Below, one piece after another: positions 1 through 13,629 of a stretch of 64,000 bases of DNA. The notes under the pieces are model-generated. The model saw nothing but the letters and a program-made list of their open reading frames with translations, was not told the origin of the DNA and did no database searches. Every line of letters starts with the position of its first letter. The first letter of the stretch is position 1. Origin of the DNA: Nautilus pompilius (lineage: Eukaryota > Mollusca > Cephalopoda > Nautilida > Nautilidae). The DNA lies in contig JACATO010000308.1 of the NCBI GenBank assembly GCA_018389105.1, forward strand, positions 1,363,001 to 1,427,000, written 5' to 3'. Made by a program: the position numbers and the translations under genes.

Positions 1-2151
1 CAACAGCTTTCAAGTTGATACTAGTCATTTGATCCAACCTTTCTTAACTTTCTTTTGGTGGTAGTAATCAAGATGCTGACTGCTGCAGAAGAACTATGGT
101 CAGCAGTTAATTGTTTATCCCTCAAGAAAGAGTTTGCTATAGACTTTCAAACTATCAGCTATTTTCAATCTCTTTCTTCCTTGACCCCTTTAAGTTCATG
201 ACTAAGTCAGTTCAGTTGACTTCATTCTATAAATGGTTGTTTCCACACCAGCTCATGTAACTCCAACTTCCTTCAAATTTTCACTGGGATTAACCAGCTT
301 TGTGGAAATAAATAATGGATAACAATGTTGCTTCATATGGAATTTCATTTTTAGATGCCACTTTTATCTGCCAAATAGAGCAATAACAATAATCAATAAT
401 GTGGGTTATCACCATTTAAACAAAATCATAGTATAAGAAATAATATTGGAAGAACAGAATAACACCACGCTTTTGCTATGAGCTAAATTTAACATTCATA
501 TACGTAAATTACCGAATCTGTAGTCATGCAAAAACTTCAAGTGAGAGCAATGTCATAATTATAATTTATAATTTCTGATAGTTCATTAGACTTTTAATAT
601 TTATTTTTTGGTGGGATAATGTAAGTACATTTTAAAAAAAGCAGATAAGTGTTTTTGTACAGTAGCTCATAATTTTGCACGCCAGTATATATTTTGTTGT
701 TAAAACCAATGAGATAACATTTTTAAAACACTGGTTTGTAACATAGGTATCATCCAATACTGTTACCCAAATGACATCTTTTGTAACTATTAATATAAAG
801 TTTTTAATAGTCTGTTTAACGATTAATTGCTATAGTTTTGTTTTGTGTTTTTTTGCCTACAGTTGATGCCAATCAACAAATGAAAAAGGATTGATGTTTT
901 ATCTGGAGAGTTAACTATGCCATGAATACTTAGGTGTAGCTGTTGTTTCTCAGAAAAAAAAAAACACATCTCTTTCTTTTCTTGCAGGTATTTGTTGGTA
1001 AACATCTTCCTACTGTTATAGAATATCCTTACTTGACTGATTACTTCAGAAAAACTATTTTAGTTAAACTGAGACAATGAATGTCAATCTGCTTTTTTAC
1101 TATCTAGAGTAGCGAATATCTGGAAAACATTTCTAAATAGCTTAAAATATCATACCAATGTTATGTTTTAGTGCTACCTTCAACGTAACTCCCTGTATAT
1201 AGACAACGTTTTCAAAAAGCAATGCCTAAATATGTTATTTCAGCTATTACAAATGAATCTCAGCAATTGGCAGCTCAGTATGTTATCTATAACTATTATG
1301 ACCACTTGCTGCCAGTTGCCAAACCAGATCACATTCAGTCTGACATTTCTGTCAACTTACCTCCCTTCAAATCATCACCCGCCCCAGGCAGGAAAAAGAG
1401 AATAGAATAAAGAAAATCTTTAAAATTGCAGCACCAATACATATCATAATATCCTGTTGTACTAAAACTTCACCACACCACTGATGCCTAAAGTTAAAAA
1501 AACACATATCTACTATAAAATTTTTGGTATTAAATCTAGGTTTATGTTTTGTCCCATATTATCTGTATCTATGAAACTGCAGAAGCTTTATGCGCACAAA
1601 TAAAGTAGACTGTCCAAAGATTGTCTCTGATAAAGACAGAGTTTTATGATCTTCTTGATATCAAGTCAGTCTGACAAACACGAGAAATATTCAAGTATAT
1701 GCCTACATTAGATAATTTCCATAAAAAACAATCATAGTCCTAAAAAAGTGTAAATGTTGTCTTTTTAATTTAAGTAATGAATATTTAATCATAAGAGTGA
1801 CGCAGTAACAATGTACGATCGTTAAATATTATATACTGTGGAATATTTTTAAAAAAGAACCAGAACAGCAGCTAACATAATTATGCTGTTATTAAAATAA
1901 ATAAATACATAAATAAATCCAATATGAACATATAAACATGAAATATTTCAGGCCTAATAAAACTGTCACCAAGGTTAACTCAACCAAATAGTAAATATGT
2001 ATATAGACAATAGAGTTCAAAAAAGAATGGAATGATACAAGGTGTTGCTCACTTAGTATAGGTTTCAGGAATATGATAGTATATAAGATATTACTATTTG
2101 TGTTTTATTTAATAAAATATAGTCGAACAAACAAACAAAAAAAAGATACTA
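1..2151. other. AT-rich non-coding; one weak ORF
   Basis: No gene is recognised. An ORF at 1222-1410 (62 codons) ends FKSSPAPGRKKRIE, faintly like the PGRPKKxR tail of MULE transposases. It is too short to call. Confidence 0.4.
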
Positions 2152-3296
2152 TCAGGTCGTTACAAAAGTTTTGTCAGTTTTTATATCATATTAATTTGGG
2201 GTTCATTCTTTGCAGGCTTGTGAAGGTGTATGTAGATAAGTTATATATCGTTTTGTAGCGTGTGCTTTGGCATAGATTATGAAAAACCTACCTTTTTAAA
2301 AACCATAAAATAGATATTTATTCACGGTTCTGAGTGAAGAGTGGATAGAAAAGTTTTTCGTGCCATTTTGCTTCACAAGTTCAAACTGGGCCACAAAGCC
2401 AGTGAGACAACTCGTAACATTAGGCAAGCATGGGGCAAGGACACAGCAATGATGGTTTGCAAAGTTGCGATCAGGAGATAGATGTGAGCCTCGAAGATAA
2501 GGAACATAGCAGACGTCCTTCCAGCTACAACCATCTGAAAGCCTCAGTTTAAGCCAAACCAAGAAAAACAGTGCAAGAAATTACTGGAGCTTGACGTAAT
2601 CATGCATTTGACAAGGTGAAAAAGCTTGACAAGTGGGTGCCTCATGAGCTAAACGAACAACAACAAAAATGACGATTTCAGATCTGCTCTTCACTTGTCA
2701 TAGGAAACAAAAACGACCCATTTCTTCACGAAATCATTACGCATGATGAAAAATCGATCCTTTACGACAATCGCAAATGATCAGCACAGAGACAAGGCGC
2801 CTAACCACATTACAAAACCCAGCCTCCACCCAAAGGTCATGGAACTCTGAGAGGTACTGCCATGAATTAAATGTTGTTCATCAGAAACTCTCCCAACAAC
2901 AGCCGGCACTGGTGAATCGAAAAGGCCCATTCTTGCTCCATGACAATGCCTGTCCTCATGTTGAAAAAGTGACTCTTCAGAAACTGAACAGGTTGGGGTA
3001 CAAAGTTCTCCCTCACCCAGCCTATTCACCAGACCTTTCTCCCATAGACTACCACCTTTTCAAACACCTCAACAGCTTCCTCTCCAACCAAGCAGCAATT
3101 GAGTGTCTTCCAACAGTTTATTGACTCCAGATATCCAGATTTTTTTAAAAATGGTATAAATGTGCTTGTAACTCATTGGCAGAAGTGCATTGATTGTAAT
3201 GGAACTTACTTTGATTAATAAATTTATCATTCAGCAACAATATGGAATCTCATTGTTGTGGTAAAGAAAGCTGACAAGACTTTTGTAACAACCTAA
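2152..3296 (+). mobile_element. Decayed mariner (DD34D) element
   Basis: Inverted terminal repeats TCAGGTCGTTACAAAAGTTT (2152) and its near complement ending at 3296 bound 1.1 kb. Inside, about 2335-3220, is a mariner transposase broken by stops and frameshifts. Recognisable pieces are FKLGHKASETTRNIRQAWG (N-terminal helix-turn-helix), KVKKLDKWVPHELNE (the WVPHEL motif), NKNDPFLHEIITHDEK (first catalytic Asp), FLLHDNACPH (second Asp) and YSPDLSPIDYHLFKHL (third Asp). Thirty-four residues separate the last two Asp, as in mariner DD34D. The closing FKNGINVLVTHWQKCID box is in another frame. Not functional. Confidence 0.88.
2777..3124 (+). pseudogene. Mariner transposase C-terminal catalytic fragment
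   Basis: This is the longest uninterrupted part of the mariner transposase. It covers the QPALVNRKGPFLLHDN strand through PAYSPDLSPIDYHLF, so it contains catalytic Asp 2 and 3. The reading frame shifts near 3105, and the true C-terminus (FQQFIDSRYPDFFKNGIN...) continues in another frame up to about 3218. Confidence 0.8.
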
Positions 3297-4628
3297 TTAG
3301 CTATAACACACAATGAGTTCAGAATACTGAATTTTCATTTTTATGTTTAGCATTTCTTACTTTATTTAAGTTTACCTTCCATGATTTTCTTCCATTTTTC
3401 CTAGCTATTTTGATCAGATTTTAAATTAGTTTTTGAGGTACTCTTAAAGCAACATACACTGTTTAAAATAGTATATATATTTATAATTTAATTTTAAATG
3501 ATGAAATTAACTGTTAAATATTATCATACTTAGAAGAGATACATAGCCATCTTACAGTTTTGAGTTTTTTTTGGGTGGGGGTTTAGTAGAAAGAATAGTG
3601 ATATTAGAACTCATATAAATGCTATAGATCACATCTAGCTTAACTGTGATACACAAATGAAAACTGTACATGCTATGACATAAATAAATACCACTGTGTA
3701 CAGCTAAGAAGTACAACCCAATAACATACAGCACTGTAAACAACTATGAAGCACAATGTTGCATGTGATCAACATCCATGTGTGTCTGAAAAGCAGAGAA
3801 AATTGTAATTTACTAAAATTTCCTTGAAATTAATGATACAGGTTACTTAATACCCAAACATTTTTTTAGTCATAAAAATAGTATGGAAATTAATTAATAT
3901 ACTTAGAACCCATGCAATCAAACAGATCCATCATGGTTTGAACTCATGACCCCTGAAACCAAGATTATGACTACTTAAAGTTTACTTTTGTTAAAAATAA
4001 AGTAAAAGACGCTTTATGATAGCACCTTCTGTCTGAGGAAATACTCTGGTTTCCAAAATTTAAGCAACAAACAAAAAACAAAAAATATGTTCGTAATGAT
4101 TAAAATTTTATTCACCAAATAATCAACACAAATTCTTCTTTATGCAACACAACTTTTATCAAAGAAATATATAAATTAGAAATAATTTTTAGGGATGTAA
4201 AAAGAAACAAGCAGGACTGAATAAGGAAACAAGGAATTCTAGCATAAAGAAAGTAAAGAGAAATAAATTAGAGGTAGTCAATGGTGGATGCGGTCCCCTT
4301 TGTAGCAATACATGACTCAAAGATTTTGCATGCTGGTTATAACTATATCAAAGACAGCAGTGGGCAATAACGTCCATTGTCTTACCAGAGAAGTTTGAAG
4401 GTCTTTAAATCCTTTTAGAGCATCCAAAATATTCTCAATAAAATTTAGCTTAGGGAAATTCGATGGCCATATCATATAAGTAATGGTTTGGACTACAATA
4501 TATTGGTCTATTGCATATGTTTTATGTGGATAAGTGTTATCATCTATTAAAATGATATTATCTCCACTTGTACCTGCATATCATCTGACATAGGGATCCT
4601 AAATATTGTTCTTATACATCAATGCAGT

Positions 4629-7499
4629 CAGGCAGTGGCGCAGCCAGGATATATTTTCGGGGGTCCCAACCAACCAACAGAGATGTTTATTCAAATTCCA
4701 GACTAAGACAAAAAGAAGTACATACCTAGATTTCTAGATTCTTAAGAAATAAACTAGAGTATGCACAGATTTATTTTACAACTGATTTACTACACAAATA
4801 ATTACAAAACAAAATTCAGTCTGCGTTTTTTCTTAGACAAATCACTGATAACAAGTTCAGCATCAATTGTAATGTCACGGTTGATCGTCAAATGGGCCAA
4901 TCCAATCAAACAGTCTTGTTCCATAGTGCTCCATAGATAAGTGAGCAACCACCAAGTGTTGAAAATGAACATTTACTTGTTGCTGCAGTGGTTGACAATG
5001 TTGCAAATAAGTGCGGCAGTGTATGGATGTTTGGAAAAGAGAAGGAATCACAGACACACTGTCTCCATGACATTTTCTGGCAGTTCAGTCTTCAAAACAG
5101 TGGCCCACTTTGATGTCCATCTCTCATATTCTCCTTTCAAAACTGGCACAGAGGTGTAGGTGTCACAGCTCTGAAGTTGCCCGAACTAAGGAAAGCAGTG
5201 ATCGAATGTTACATCTTTAAACAGTGTCGTTCCATAGGATCAAATCATACCTTCATCTGGTGAATCTTGTTCTCCAAGTATGGAAGGTAGATGGTTCTTC
5301 TGTAGAATTCCCCTGGACTAGATGCTTCATGATTTTCTCAATGAACTTGGCATCCAGTGCATCTTGAAAGTTTGATATCGACAGCTGTGGTCATAACTGA
5401 ATCAGTAAAAATAGAATGAAATTCTGCTTCTGAATTTTCTCTTTTGTTTCTCAAAACATTCAAAACCTTGTCCACCATTGACATGCATTTTAAAAAATCA
5501 ATATCTGGAATTTGCAGAGCCTTAGACAATGGCAAAAAGAAGGCTGCCATTTTGTTCATGACATGAATGGCAATGATAAATTCTGTGTTGCATATTGCTC
5601 ACAGCAATGATGTAGAATTTCCACCCCAATCACCACCTTGCTAAGAAATATCCTCCAAAGTTTGAACAACAGACTCCAGCAATTCTATGAAACATACAAT
5701 TAAATCATGACCTTCGAGCCAACGGGTTGGGCAAACCTTTTTGATTCTTTTCCTGGAAGGGAGATGCACTTTCAATACTGTTGTTCGTTTTGCTGAGATA
5801 TGAAAGAAAGTGGCTATCTCCTTCACTTAGCCATGACAGTTGCAAATTGACGTGGTTGGACATGCTGCTCATGTAGCAAGGTTCAAAACATGACTTTTGC
5901 AATGTACATAAGATCCTGCAGGAGTTACCTTCACCTCTGCCTGTACACCTTTCCATTGGCCACTCATGGTGCTTGCACCATCATACCCCTGACCACGGGT
6001 AAGACTGATATCTAGACCAACTTGCCTCAACATATTCAATGCTGTGGTGGTGATACCCTTGGCAGTCAAGTCTCCACTAACATCACAAAATCCTAGAAAT
6101 CTTTCAATAGACTGTTTTCCTTGATATATATCTCAGAGTTAGAACACTGCTCCCTTGTTGCCATATCTGTTGTATCATCCAAAAGTAGATTGAAGAATTT
6201 TGCAGCTCTTATTTTTTTGACAAGTGTTTGCACAATGACAGTACCACACTCATTGATGATTTCGTTCTGTGTTGCCAACTGGGATAGGTTGCATTCGCAT
6301 TGTCAAGGTGGCATTGAAGTGCAGCCTCACCAGCATCAATCCTGAATCTTAGTAATGCTCTGAAAATCCCGTCATTGTGCTGAGGCATCTCCATTTTGAG
6401 TGATCCATGATCTCTGTGCCCCCTTAATGCAAGTTCCTGTTGTCCACAAAATATGACTGTTTTTATTACTTGTCGAATCTTGCTCCTGTTTTCTTCAATT
6501 TGAAGCTGACTTGACGAATCCAACAATCTGATAATATCTTTCTCTTTTCTGTATACCTCATCAAGAACTCATCAGCTTGTTTACAACTCACAATGTGATA
6601 GTCCTGTCCTGCATGCTTCTCAAAGTCTTTTCGGGCATCTTTGTATCCACACAGTGGTTCCATTACAAATTTTCAAAGCTTCTGGTTTCTAACATTCTCC
6701 AGACCAAATAATGCACAATATTTGCAGTAGACACCACGCTGACTTTGGCTATACATGAGAAAATCCCAGGTGTTTAGCCAGTAGCATTGAAAGGATCTGT
6801 TATTGTTGTCTCAGCAGAGCGGTGCCTGCCAGCCACATCAGGGGACTGAAAAAAGGGAAGGATCTCGGGGGGAGTGCTCGTGCAGCCAGAAGCGAGTGGC
6901 AGAGTCTGCAGAAGGAATCCATGGATTTTTCAGTAACTTATATATCGTTTTTCATCAGTGACAGCTGAACCTATATATGCTCCTATATCATTTGGCAAAG
7001 GTTGAAGAGGATTGGTTGGTAGAAGTGGTTCAGGTGCATCAGGCAGTTCATGTAGTAATTCTATTGATTTACCAGATGTTGCCTTCATTGTAGATGCATC
7101 ACCCTTCGGTATCTTTACAAAATATGACTCAATGCCAAATTGAGAAGAACTTGATGGTTTGTCTCATTTGTCAGACATAGCTGAAATCAAAACAATTTGC
7201 TTGAAACAACAAATTGATTGGTAAAATGACGTAGCTAGGTCAAACAAACAGCACAGCACACCAGTGTAGGGGACTGTATGTAGCATAAGACACGACCAAC
7301 ACAGACACTGGTGACTGCTTTAAATAAATACACTGTGAAGTGTGACTTAAGGCCTATTCACACTGTTGTGTTGGCTGCAATGTAAACTGCACAAAAAAAT
7401 GTTTGCCGCACAAAAAGTCAGTCAAAAAATTGTCAGAAATTTTTTTTGGAGGGGAGGGGACCAGGCCCCCATGGGACCCCTGCTGGCTGTGCCTGCCTG
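4629..7499 (-). mobile_element. hAT transposon (DUF4371/ZMYM1-like) inserted in the Tc1 element
   Basis: The ends are imperfect inverted repeats: CAGGCAGTGGCGCAGCC at 4629 and the complement of CAGGCAGGCACAGCC ending at 7499. Both are followed by G-rich sequence, a usual hAT terminus. No clear 8-bp target duplication is visible (AATGCAGT versus AAACATGA). The length is 2.87 kb, enough for one transposase gene, which is present but broken. Its position between two halves of a Tc1 gene shows it arrived later. Confidence 0.82.
4820..7186 (-). pseudogene. hAT transposase relic with TTF zinc finger
   Basis: Read on the minus strand from about 7186, pieces appear in the order of a DUF4371/ZMYM1-type hAT transposase. 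There is an N-terminal PNDIGAYIGSAVTDEKRY segment. A TTF-type zinc-finger stretch, GVYCKYCALFGLEN then EPLCGYKDARKDFEKHAGQ, follows near 6760-6600. Next come the catalytic-domain motifs AAKFFNLLLDDTTDMA, with the Asp pair, and RGQGYDGASTMSGQWKGVQ with YVHCKSHVLNLA (6270-5880). The RENSEAEFHSIF region lies near 5450. Last is the C-terminal hAT dimerization block NIHTLPHLFATLSTTAATSK then CSFSTL (about 5030-4940). Several frameshifts and stops separate them. The family is also known as 52-kDa-repressor-like proteins. Confidence 0.85.
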
Positions 7500-8248
7500 A
7501 AACATGAAAGTCTGTGCACCCACCTAATGAAATTTCTGCTCAGATTAACATCCACCACTGTAGTGATCCCATTCCTTGTTTGTAGGCTGGTTGCAAGCTC
7601 CACCTTCCCTCCAGAATAGTACACACTATGAGTTACACTGAAGAAATCTTGATCCATCAGTAAAAAGAACATAGCTCTAGGTCATGTGGTGTCCCAGTGA
7701 CATATTTATGGCACCTGTTCAACTTTTTCTCTTTATGTCAGCAAGTCAAAGAGATGTACATCATGGGCCACCTACCACGGAGTTCTATTTCATATAGCCT
7801 CTTGCATGTGGTTGAGGCTGATATCAACTGCCCAATGGCCACAGGAGATCAGAAGCAAATCGAATTGATATTGAAGTTCTGCTTCACCTAGCCAAAAATG
7901 ACACCTAGTGATCATCTGGTGGGGTTGTGGCCCATGGTTGACCTTGAACTAGTCTTCAAAGAATATCTACATGCACTTAAAATTGTCTCCATTTCCAAGA
8001 TACTACATTTCTGTTCATATTTATCCATTCTGCCACCGAATCTGCCTGGCTTCTACACTAATAGCTCTCTACCTTAAAGAATCTGCCATAAGTATGTCTA
8101 CCCATTTGTAATGTTTTCCTCCAAAACAAATACCCTGAAATAGCCAAAATTGATAGGAACAAAAGCCAGTTCTTTCATCTCTTCATACCAAAGTTAATTT
8201 ACATATTTCTTTGATAAAAGTTGTGTTGAACATTTGGTGAATAAAACT

Positions 8249-9639
8249 AACCATTTTGGAAATATTTTTGATTTTCTGCTTGCTGCTTGACTTTTGGAAA
8301 CCAGTCTATTGTGCCATTGATGTGTTCAATACCAGTGTAAATGCAAATGAAATGCTACAGCTGTTCTTTTCTGTTTTTTCAAGGGCAAATTTTCTTGCCA
8401 CCCCCACATTTGCAAAAAACATAATTGTTCTAATCACCCCCTGTACACAGAGAGAGAGAGACTAATAAATTAAAGCCTGTGGCACTGGTTTTGATGTGAT
8501 TAAGCTTATCATTAACATGCTTTTGATAGAGTGGCTGCAAAGTTCTGGTATTTTCGGCTGGGGAAGCGATCACTCTAACGGAGCTTTGCTCCAACATGGG
8601 GGCTTTCACCCCCTCTGAGGCGCTTCAGCACCCAAAACTGGGTTCCAACCCCAACAAGAGCCTGCTCCACTAGAGGTTCTGACCTCCCCACCCACTCCCT
8701 TCTCTTCAGAGATGTGCACACACACACATACATGAACTTTACACCACACCACACATTAAAAAAAAGTTCTGGTCTTGCCACACTAACAAACACAAAATAC
8801 CAGTTGTGCACTTAATGTACATTATCAGATACTGACAGAAAGGGATATGACAAATGATGGGTTATTTCCAGAGGCTATCATAAAAAATAAAAAAAAGTAA
8901 AATCAAAAATGGTCATATCAGAGATTTATAGCAGATCTTCCACTTGGAAAAAAAAAACATTTATTCTTTCCTTTACTATGAAAGTACTTTATGGAAATTT
9001 TTCATTTTTCTCATTTAAAAGATAGAATTTTTAATAACAGTCAATCAGCTGCTATCTACAAAATTTTCTATCGGAATTACATCCATTAGGAAAATGATAC
9101 AATTGTATTTTTAGCGAAATGAAAAAAATGAAACCTGTCACAGAACATTTATGGATAATGATATATATTTTCTTAAATCAGCCATGTCAAAAGTTAAAGC
9201 AAGCTGTTTAAGCATACACATACAAAATAAACAAGCAAAAACCATTAACAAAAGCATATGTATGCTTATAACTTGTGATCACTTGAAAACTTCTACCTGA
9301 ACAAATTTCAGATAGGCTCACTCTCTATTTAAAAGTCCAGATTACTGAACCAAATATTTTTTTAAAAAATGAAGTACACAATGCTTCTTTATCAATCACT
9401 TTTGCTGACGTGAGGATATCCAAAATATTTTAGTCACTTGAAGATAGCATGAAAGAGAAGTATTAATTTTAAACAACTCAACTCAGAAAAAGAATTTTCA
9501 TTATTACTAATAAGCCCAGGTAAATTAACAATGGAGCAAGCAAGCTGTGCCAAGACGAGTATCAATCTCATGGTCAAAGAACATAGCAAACTTGCTTTCA
9601 AGATTGTTGGGCAGTTTCTCTGCTGTGAATCTGACATGC
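8249..9639. other. Non-coding, no recognised gene
   Basis: It is AT-rich except for a C-rich patch at 8560-8770 that may be an unrecognised repeat. Confidence 0.5.
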
Positions 9640-9830
9640 TTTGACAAAGATCTTCTACCATTGTACTAACAAGGCATACTGAGATTCATTGTCCATTTCT
9701 CATGAGGATGGTACTACATGCCACAGGCAAACAACTTTTCCCCTGGTTATTCCAAAGCCCTGATATAAATCCAGTCAAGCTAAGAGCAACCCAACCCAAT
9801 AATATGATGAAATTAAAAAAAGCTCTCAAA
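9640..9830 (+). mobile_element. Tc1-like transposase scrap
   Basis: A degenerate plus-strand stretch reads EDGTTCHRQ, then after a frameshift LPWLFQSPDINPVKLRA. This resembles the Tc1 motif QxDGAxCHxA ... WPxxSPDLNPIE around the second and third catalytic residues. No terminal repeats are recognised. Short and weak. Confidence 0.4.
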
Positions 9831-10439
9831 ACCTAGATTTGACCATAAAACAAATTTTTGCTTATTCAATGCAATAGGGTAGATAAGAGTCTCTTTGTGC
9901 TTCAGATGGGGACTCAGTCAAGTACTAATATAAAGAATTTAATTCTGTGGCTTCTCTTTAATTGCCATTTACCACAATAAAACTAACAATGTAATAACAA
10001 CTCAAGGTTAATTATTATGACAAAGCACTGTATGTACTAAAATACAACTTGGAATCAATTGTAAAACATCTGTCTAATCAAAATCTAACATATCTTTTTG
10101 GGGAGATTTTTTTTTAGTACATGATAATTTTTCTTAAGCATTTATTATAAAATGTTTAACTCTGAATAAAAGAATAGGCTTGTGTGTAAAGATGTCTATT
10201 TGGGAGTATAGGAATACCATTAAAATTTTTTTGCTTTATTTTTAAATAACTTATAAATATATGATTAGACCCATATCTAGTTTAATGATAAAATTAAATT
10301 TTTAAATATTGTAAATAATTTGTTTTCAAGAAAAGATAACATTGTAAACAATATATTTGAGTATTTTAATAAACTGCTTTAACAGGATGTTGTTTTGTCA
10401 TATATCAATATCTTCAAGGAAGACAATCTTAATGAAGAA

Positions 10440-10695
10440 GTGTGATGCTGTGGTTCTCCACTAGGAAGCATTGCCAGTCCTGCACCCCAAGGGACTCAGC
10501 AGGACTGACCAGCAGAAAAAGCCTCACTAAAACTCTTCATTTTTAAGATGAGAGGGGGAACAGGAGCACCCAAAGAAACCCACAAGGGCAGCTATTAAAG
10601 AAGGGTAAAAGGAAACTATACTAGATAGGAGCATAAAACCCAGCCAGTGCTGACTGGGGATCTACCACTAGACTACTGTGCCACCCATGCTAAAT
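10440..10695. repeat. Degenerate interspersed repeat, SINE-like, copy 1
   Basis: It shares the order CTAGGAAGC..TTG.CA.TCCTGCAC, a GxxxAGGGGGAACAGGAGCACCCAAAG block and a 3' end like CAGTGCTGACTGGGGATCTA / CCACTAGACTACTGTGCCAC with the copy at 57755. The middle block resembles the GGAGGAAACCGGAGCACCC segment widespread in animal repeats. The 3' end resembles tRNA-derived SINE tails. Heavily mutated. Confidence 0.5.
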
Positions 10696-13629
10696 AAAAT
10701 AATGGACTAAAACAAAAAGACATTGACAAAATAGTATTAATGTTGTCAACTTCAGGATTAATTATGTTTTAAGAAATAGAACAAAACTGTACAAATGTTA
10801 TTAATAAAACTTAAGGAAATTTGTGATATAGCAAAAGCATTTAGTAAAGCTGTAAAATGGTGAGGCAAGTAAAATGCTATAAGAGATATTGTGCTAATTT
10901 TTAGTGAGACTTTTATATAAAGATAATGGCAATGACATGTATCACCATCAATACAATTAAGATTTAGAACCATACATCACATTGCCCACGAAATATCAGA
11001 TTTCTCTATGGATTGTCATACTTTTCAAACAGCTGAACAATTTTATTGTGCAGTACACAATCCTCTTTGGTGTTGCTGATTGAAGTAAATTTTCCTTTTA
11101 TTTAATTAATCAGGTTTAGTCTGCATTTTTAGTGCTATTTTTTGTTTTTTTGTTTTTACATAGAGTTGAGTTTATTTACTAATAAGTTTAGCCTGATATA
11201 TTCTATTTTTTTTGTATAAATATTTTTTTTTTACTGCAATTGTTAAAATCATACACTCTCAGAGAGAGAGCAAGGGGGGGGAGGGGAGAGGGGATACCAG
11301 CTCCAATGTTAACCATTATTCTATTCAAAACAGTTCCCCTTTTTTTTTTCCTCTCATTAAAAAAATATGCCAAAACATCAGCTCCTCTGGATTACGAGAT
11401 TTTTTTAGTGCCCTTGAACAATTCTGCTTTACAATGCAATCTCTGAATATCAGCAGGTACCACTAACCTAACTGCTGCTTTTCAAAAATTATTTTAGGAA
11501 AAGTGGCATCTCTGTATTCTGCAGCTCCTTTTCAGCTCTTTGATGTACTTATTAATGACTGACTATCAATTTTGTAATTAGTTGACAAACTTTTCAGAAT
11601 TATAACTGTCAAATAAAAATTAAAAAGAAAATGAGGGTTATTGGCCGAGCAGCATTCATTTTAAAACAAAGACAATAGTGCAAAAATATTACAAATTTTA
11701 TATTTTTAATTGTGACTGTGAGATGTTTCATAAAATTAATAAATGTTATGGTTGAAACATTAAATAATTTTGTTGCTTTTGCAAATAATATTCCAATAAA
11801 TAATATTCAATCAGGACTCTCATCTTTTAACAAAGATTAAGGCAAAAACGGTAATAGAAACAAAGAATGCTTCGGGAAGCGTAGATTTAGTAACCGCATA
11901 TACAGTAACAGAACTTCATATGCCTGTGTTTAAGCATGTTAAGAATAATTTTTAATTTTGTGTCAGAAAAAGAGTTGTTTGCTGGATCAAGTATCAATTT
12001 TTTAATGATTAGGAAAACTGGATATTTAAAAGTCATGCCTTAATTATTTAGAGAAATGAAGTAAACTGATTTTGACTTTTTGGCAGAGTATATTATATTC
12101 ACATGCATTCAGGTTCATAAAAGACTTAAATGCTCACGTATAAGAAAACTTTTACACAGATCAAATACAAAACCTATGATCTTCAAATTATTATTACATA
12201 GAATACCACTGCTTTTTATACATTTACATTTATTCTGTAATGAATGTAGTAGAGGAGATATTTTTTTATTTATGAATCAATATTTTATTTATCTATGTAC
12301 AGCAGTTTTAAAATGGTGGCATGATAAGATTATTAAATGAAGATGTTTGACTTCTCTGAAGCCATTTGTATGAAAGATTCAAACCATAAATTAACCTTAA
12401 TGGAGGTTATACACTGAATAATGCTGGTAAATTCTGTTTGATTTCAATATATTTACAACTTTCCTTTATCTTTGACACATGACTACTACATAACTATTTC
12501 TTACATATCTCTTAGAAAGTTTAAAAAAAAAAGGGTCAGTCCACTCAAAATAAAAAGCCAACAATAATAAATATTAATATAGTAGAAGTCTTCTTGTTTT
12601 CCTCAGTAAATTCTGCTTCCAAGAACAAGTCCCTATTTATAATCACAAAAGTTTTATACAGAGATATATGCTGGTGTCCATAATAAGTAAATTATATACA
12701 GTTACTTAATTTAAAAGTTCTGAATAAGATCTAAAATTAACTTTTACCTTAAAGTTGTTTAAGGTCTTAAATTATTTTTTGACACTTTGGTTCTTTTAGA
12801 TTTTTTTATCTGCCACTAACATTTTTTTCATGGCTTAATCTGGATATTTTCCTTGTCTACGCCAAATAAAACTACATTATGCACTCATAATTTGTGTTGC
12901 CTCCTTGAATTTCTATAAGATTTATTAATTTTAATTTAATAATTAAATTTCCACAATATCGGAGTTTTAAATAACTTATAAATATCTAGTCAAAGCAATA
13001 TGATCGTTAGGAAGAATTAATTTGTAACTTCTGGTCCGCCCAAATCTAAAAATGAAAGGTTATATAGTATGCTCATTTATCACACATTTGCATTTGTTGA
13101 GAAAAGCAATGAGAGGCCATCTCAACTATTCATCTCCCTGTTATGGTTTTAGCGCATTCAGAAAACTAACTAACCCAAATCCTTGTTGTCAACTTATCTC
13201 TAAAACTTTTTTTTTTTAAAAAGTGAGATAGGATATTAACTTGTTTTTGATTTACTTTTTTGAAAATCATTTCCACCTTAATTACATCTATAATTACAGA
13301 TGTTTTAGATTGATAAAAAATGATAGTAACAGTATAATGCTTTGATTGCATTTCAGATAGAAAAACCATTATAGCCTCTTAACTGATCAAAATGAATTTT
13401 TAAATCTTATACATTTTAAATCCTTATCTAATGAATTTCATTTCTTTCTTATTTTGTACAATATCAAGATATTCAATTTTTAAAAAAAATAGCAGGGTTT
13501 CAGAACAAATTCCCTCATGTTACATGAAAATACCACATTTACATAGTTTCATTAAAAAAACAATCATATTCAAAAATGCTTAAGTTTAAATCTTTGAAAA
13601 AAATAATTTTTTGCTTTAGCATTTATTAA
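10696..13629. other. AT-rich non-coding
   Basis: Nothing recognised beyond a purine-rich GA/G tract at 11262-11296 and poly-T runs. Confidence 0.5.

Larger units (their letters stand above)
4104..8248 (-). mobile_element. Tc1-like element, split by a hAT insertion
   Basis: Matching inverted ends support a single element. The left end, 4104-4177, reads TTTTATTCACCAAAT... and AACACAACTTTTATCAAAGA. The right end, 8194-8247, is its reverse complement apart from a short extra segment in the left copy. Inside, on the minus strand, are two halves of a Tc1 transposase. The N-terminal part lies at about 7500-8040, with RLYEIELRGRWPM and VLFTDGSRF, the first catalytic Asp region. The C-terminal part lies at about 4280-4600, with IDDNTYPHKTY, the degenerate SPDLNPIE counterpart SNFPKLNFIENILDAL, and a tail ending near 4280. 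Both halves contain stops. The hAT at 4629-7499 separates them. Confidence 0.75.
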
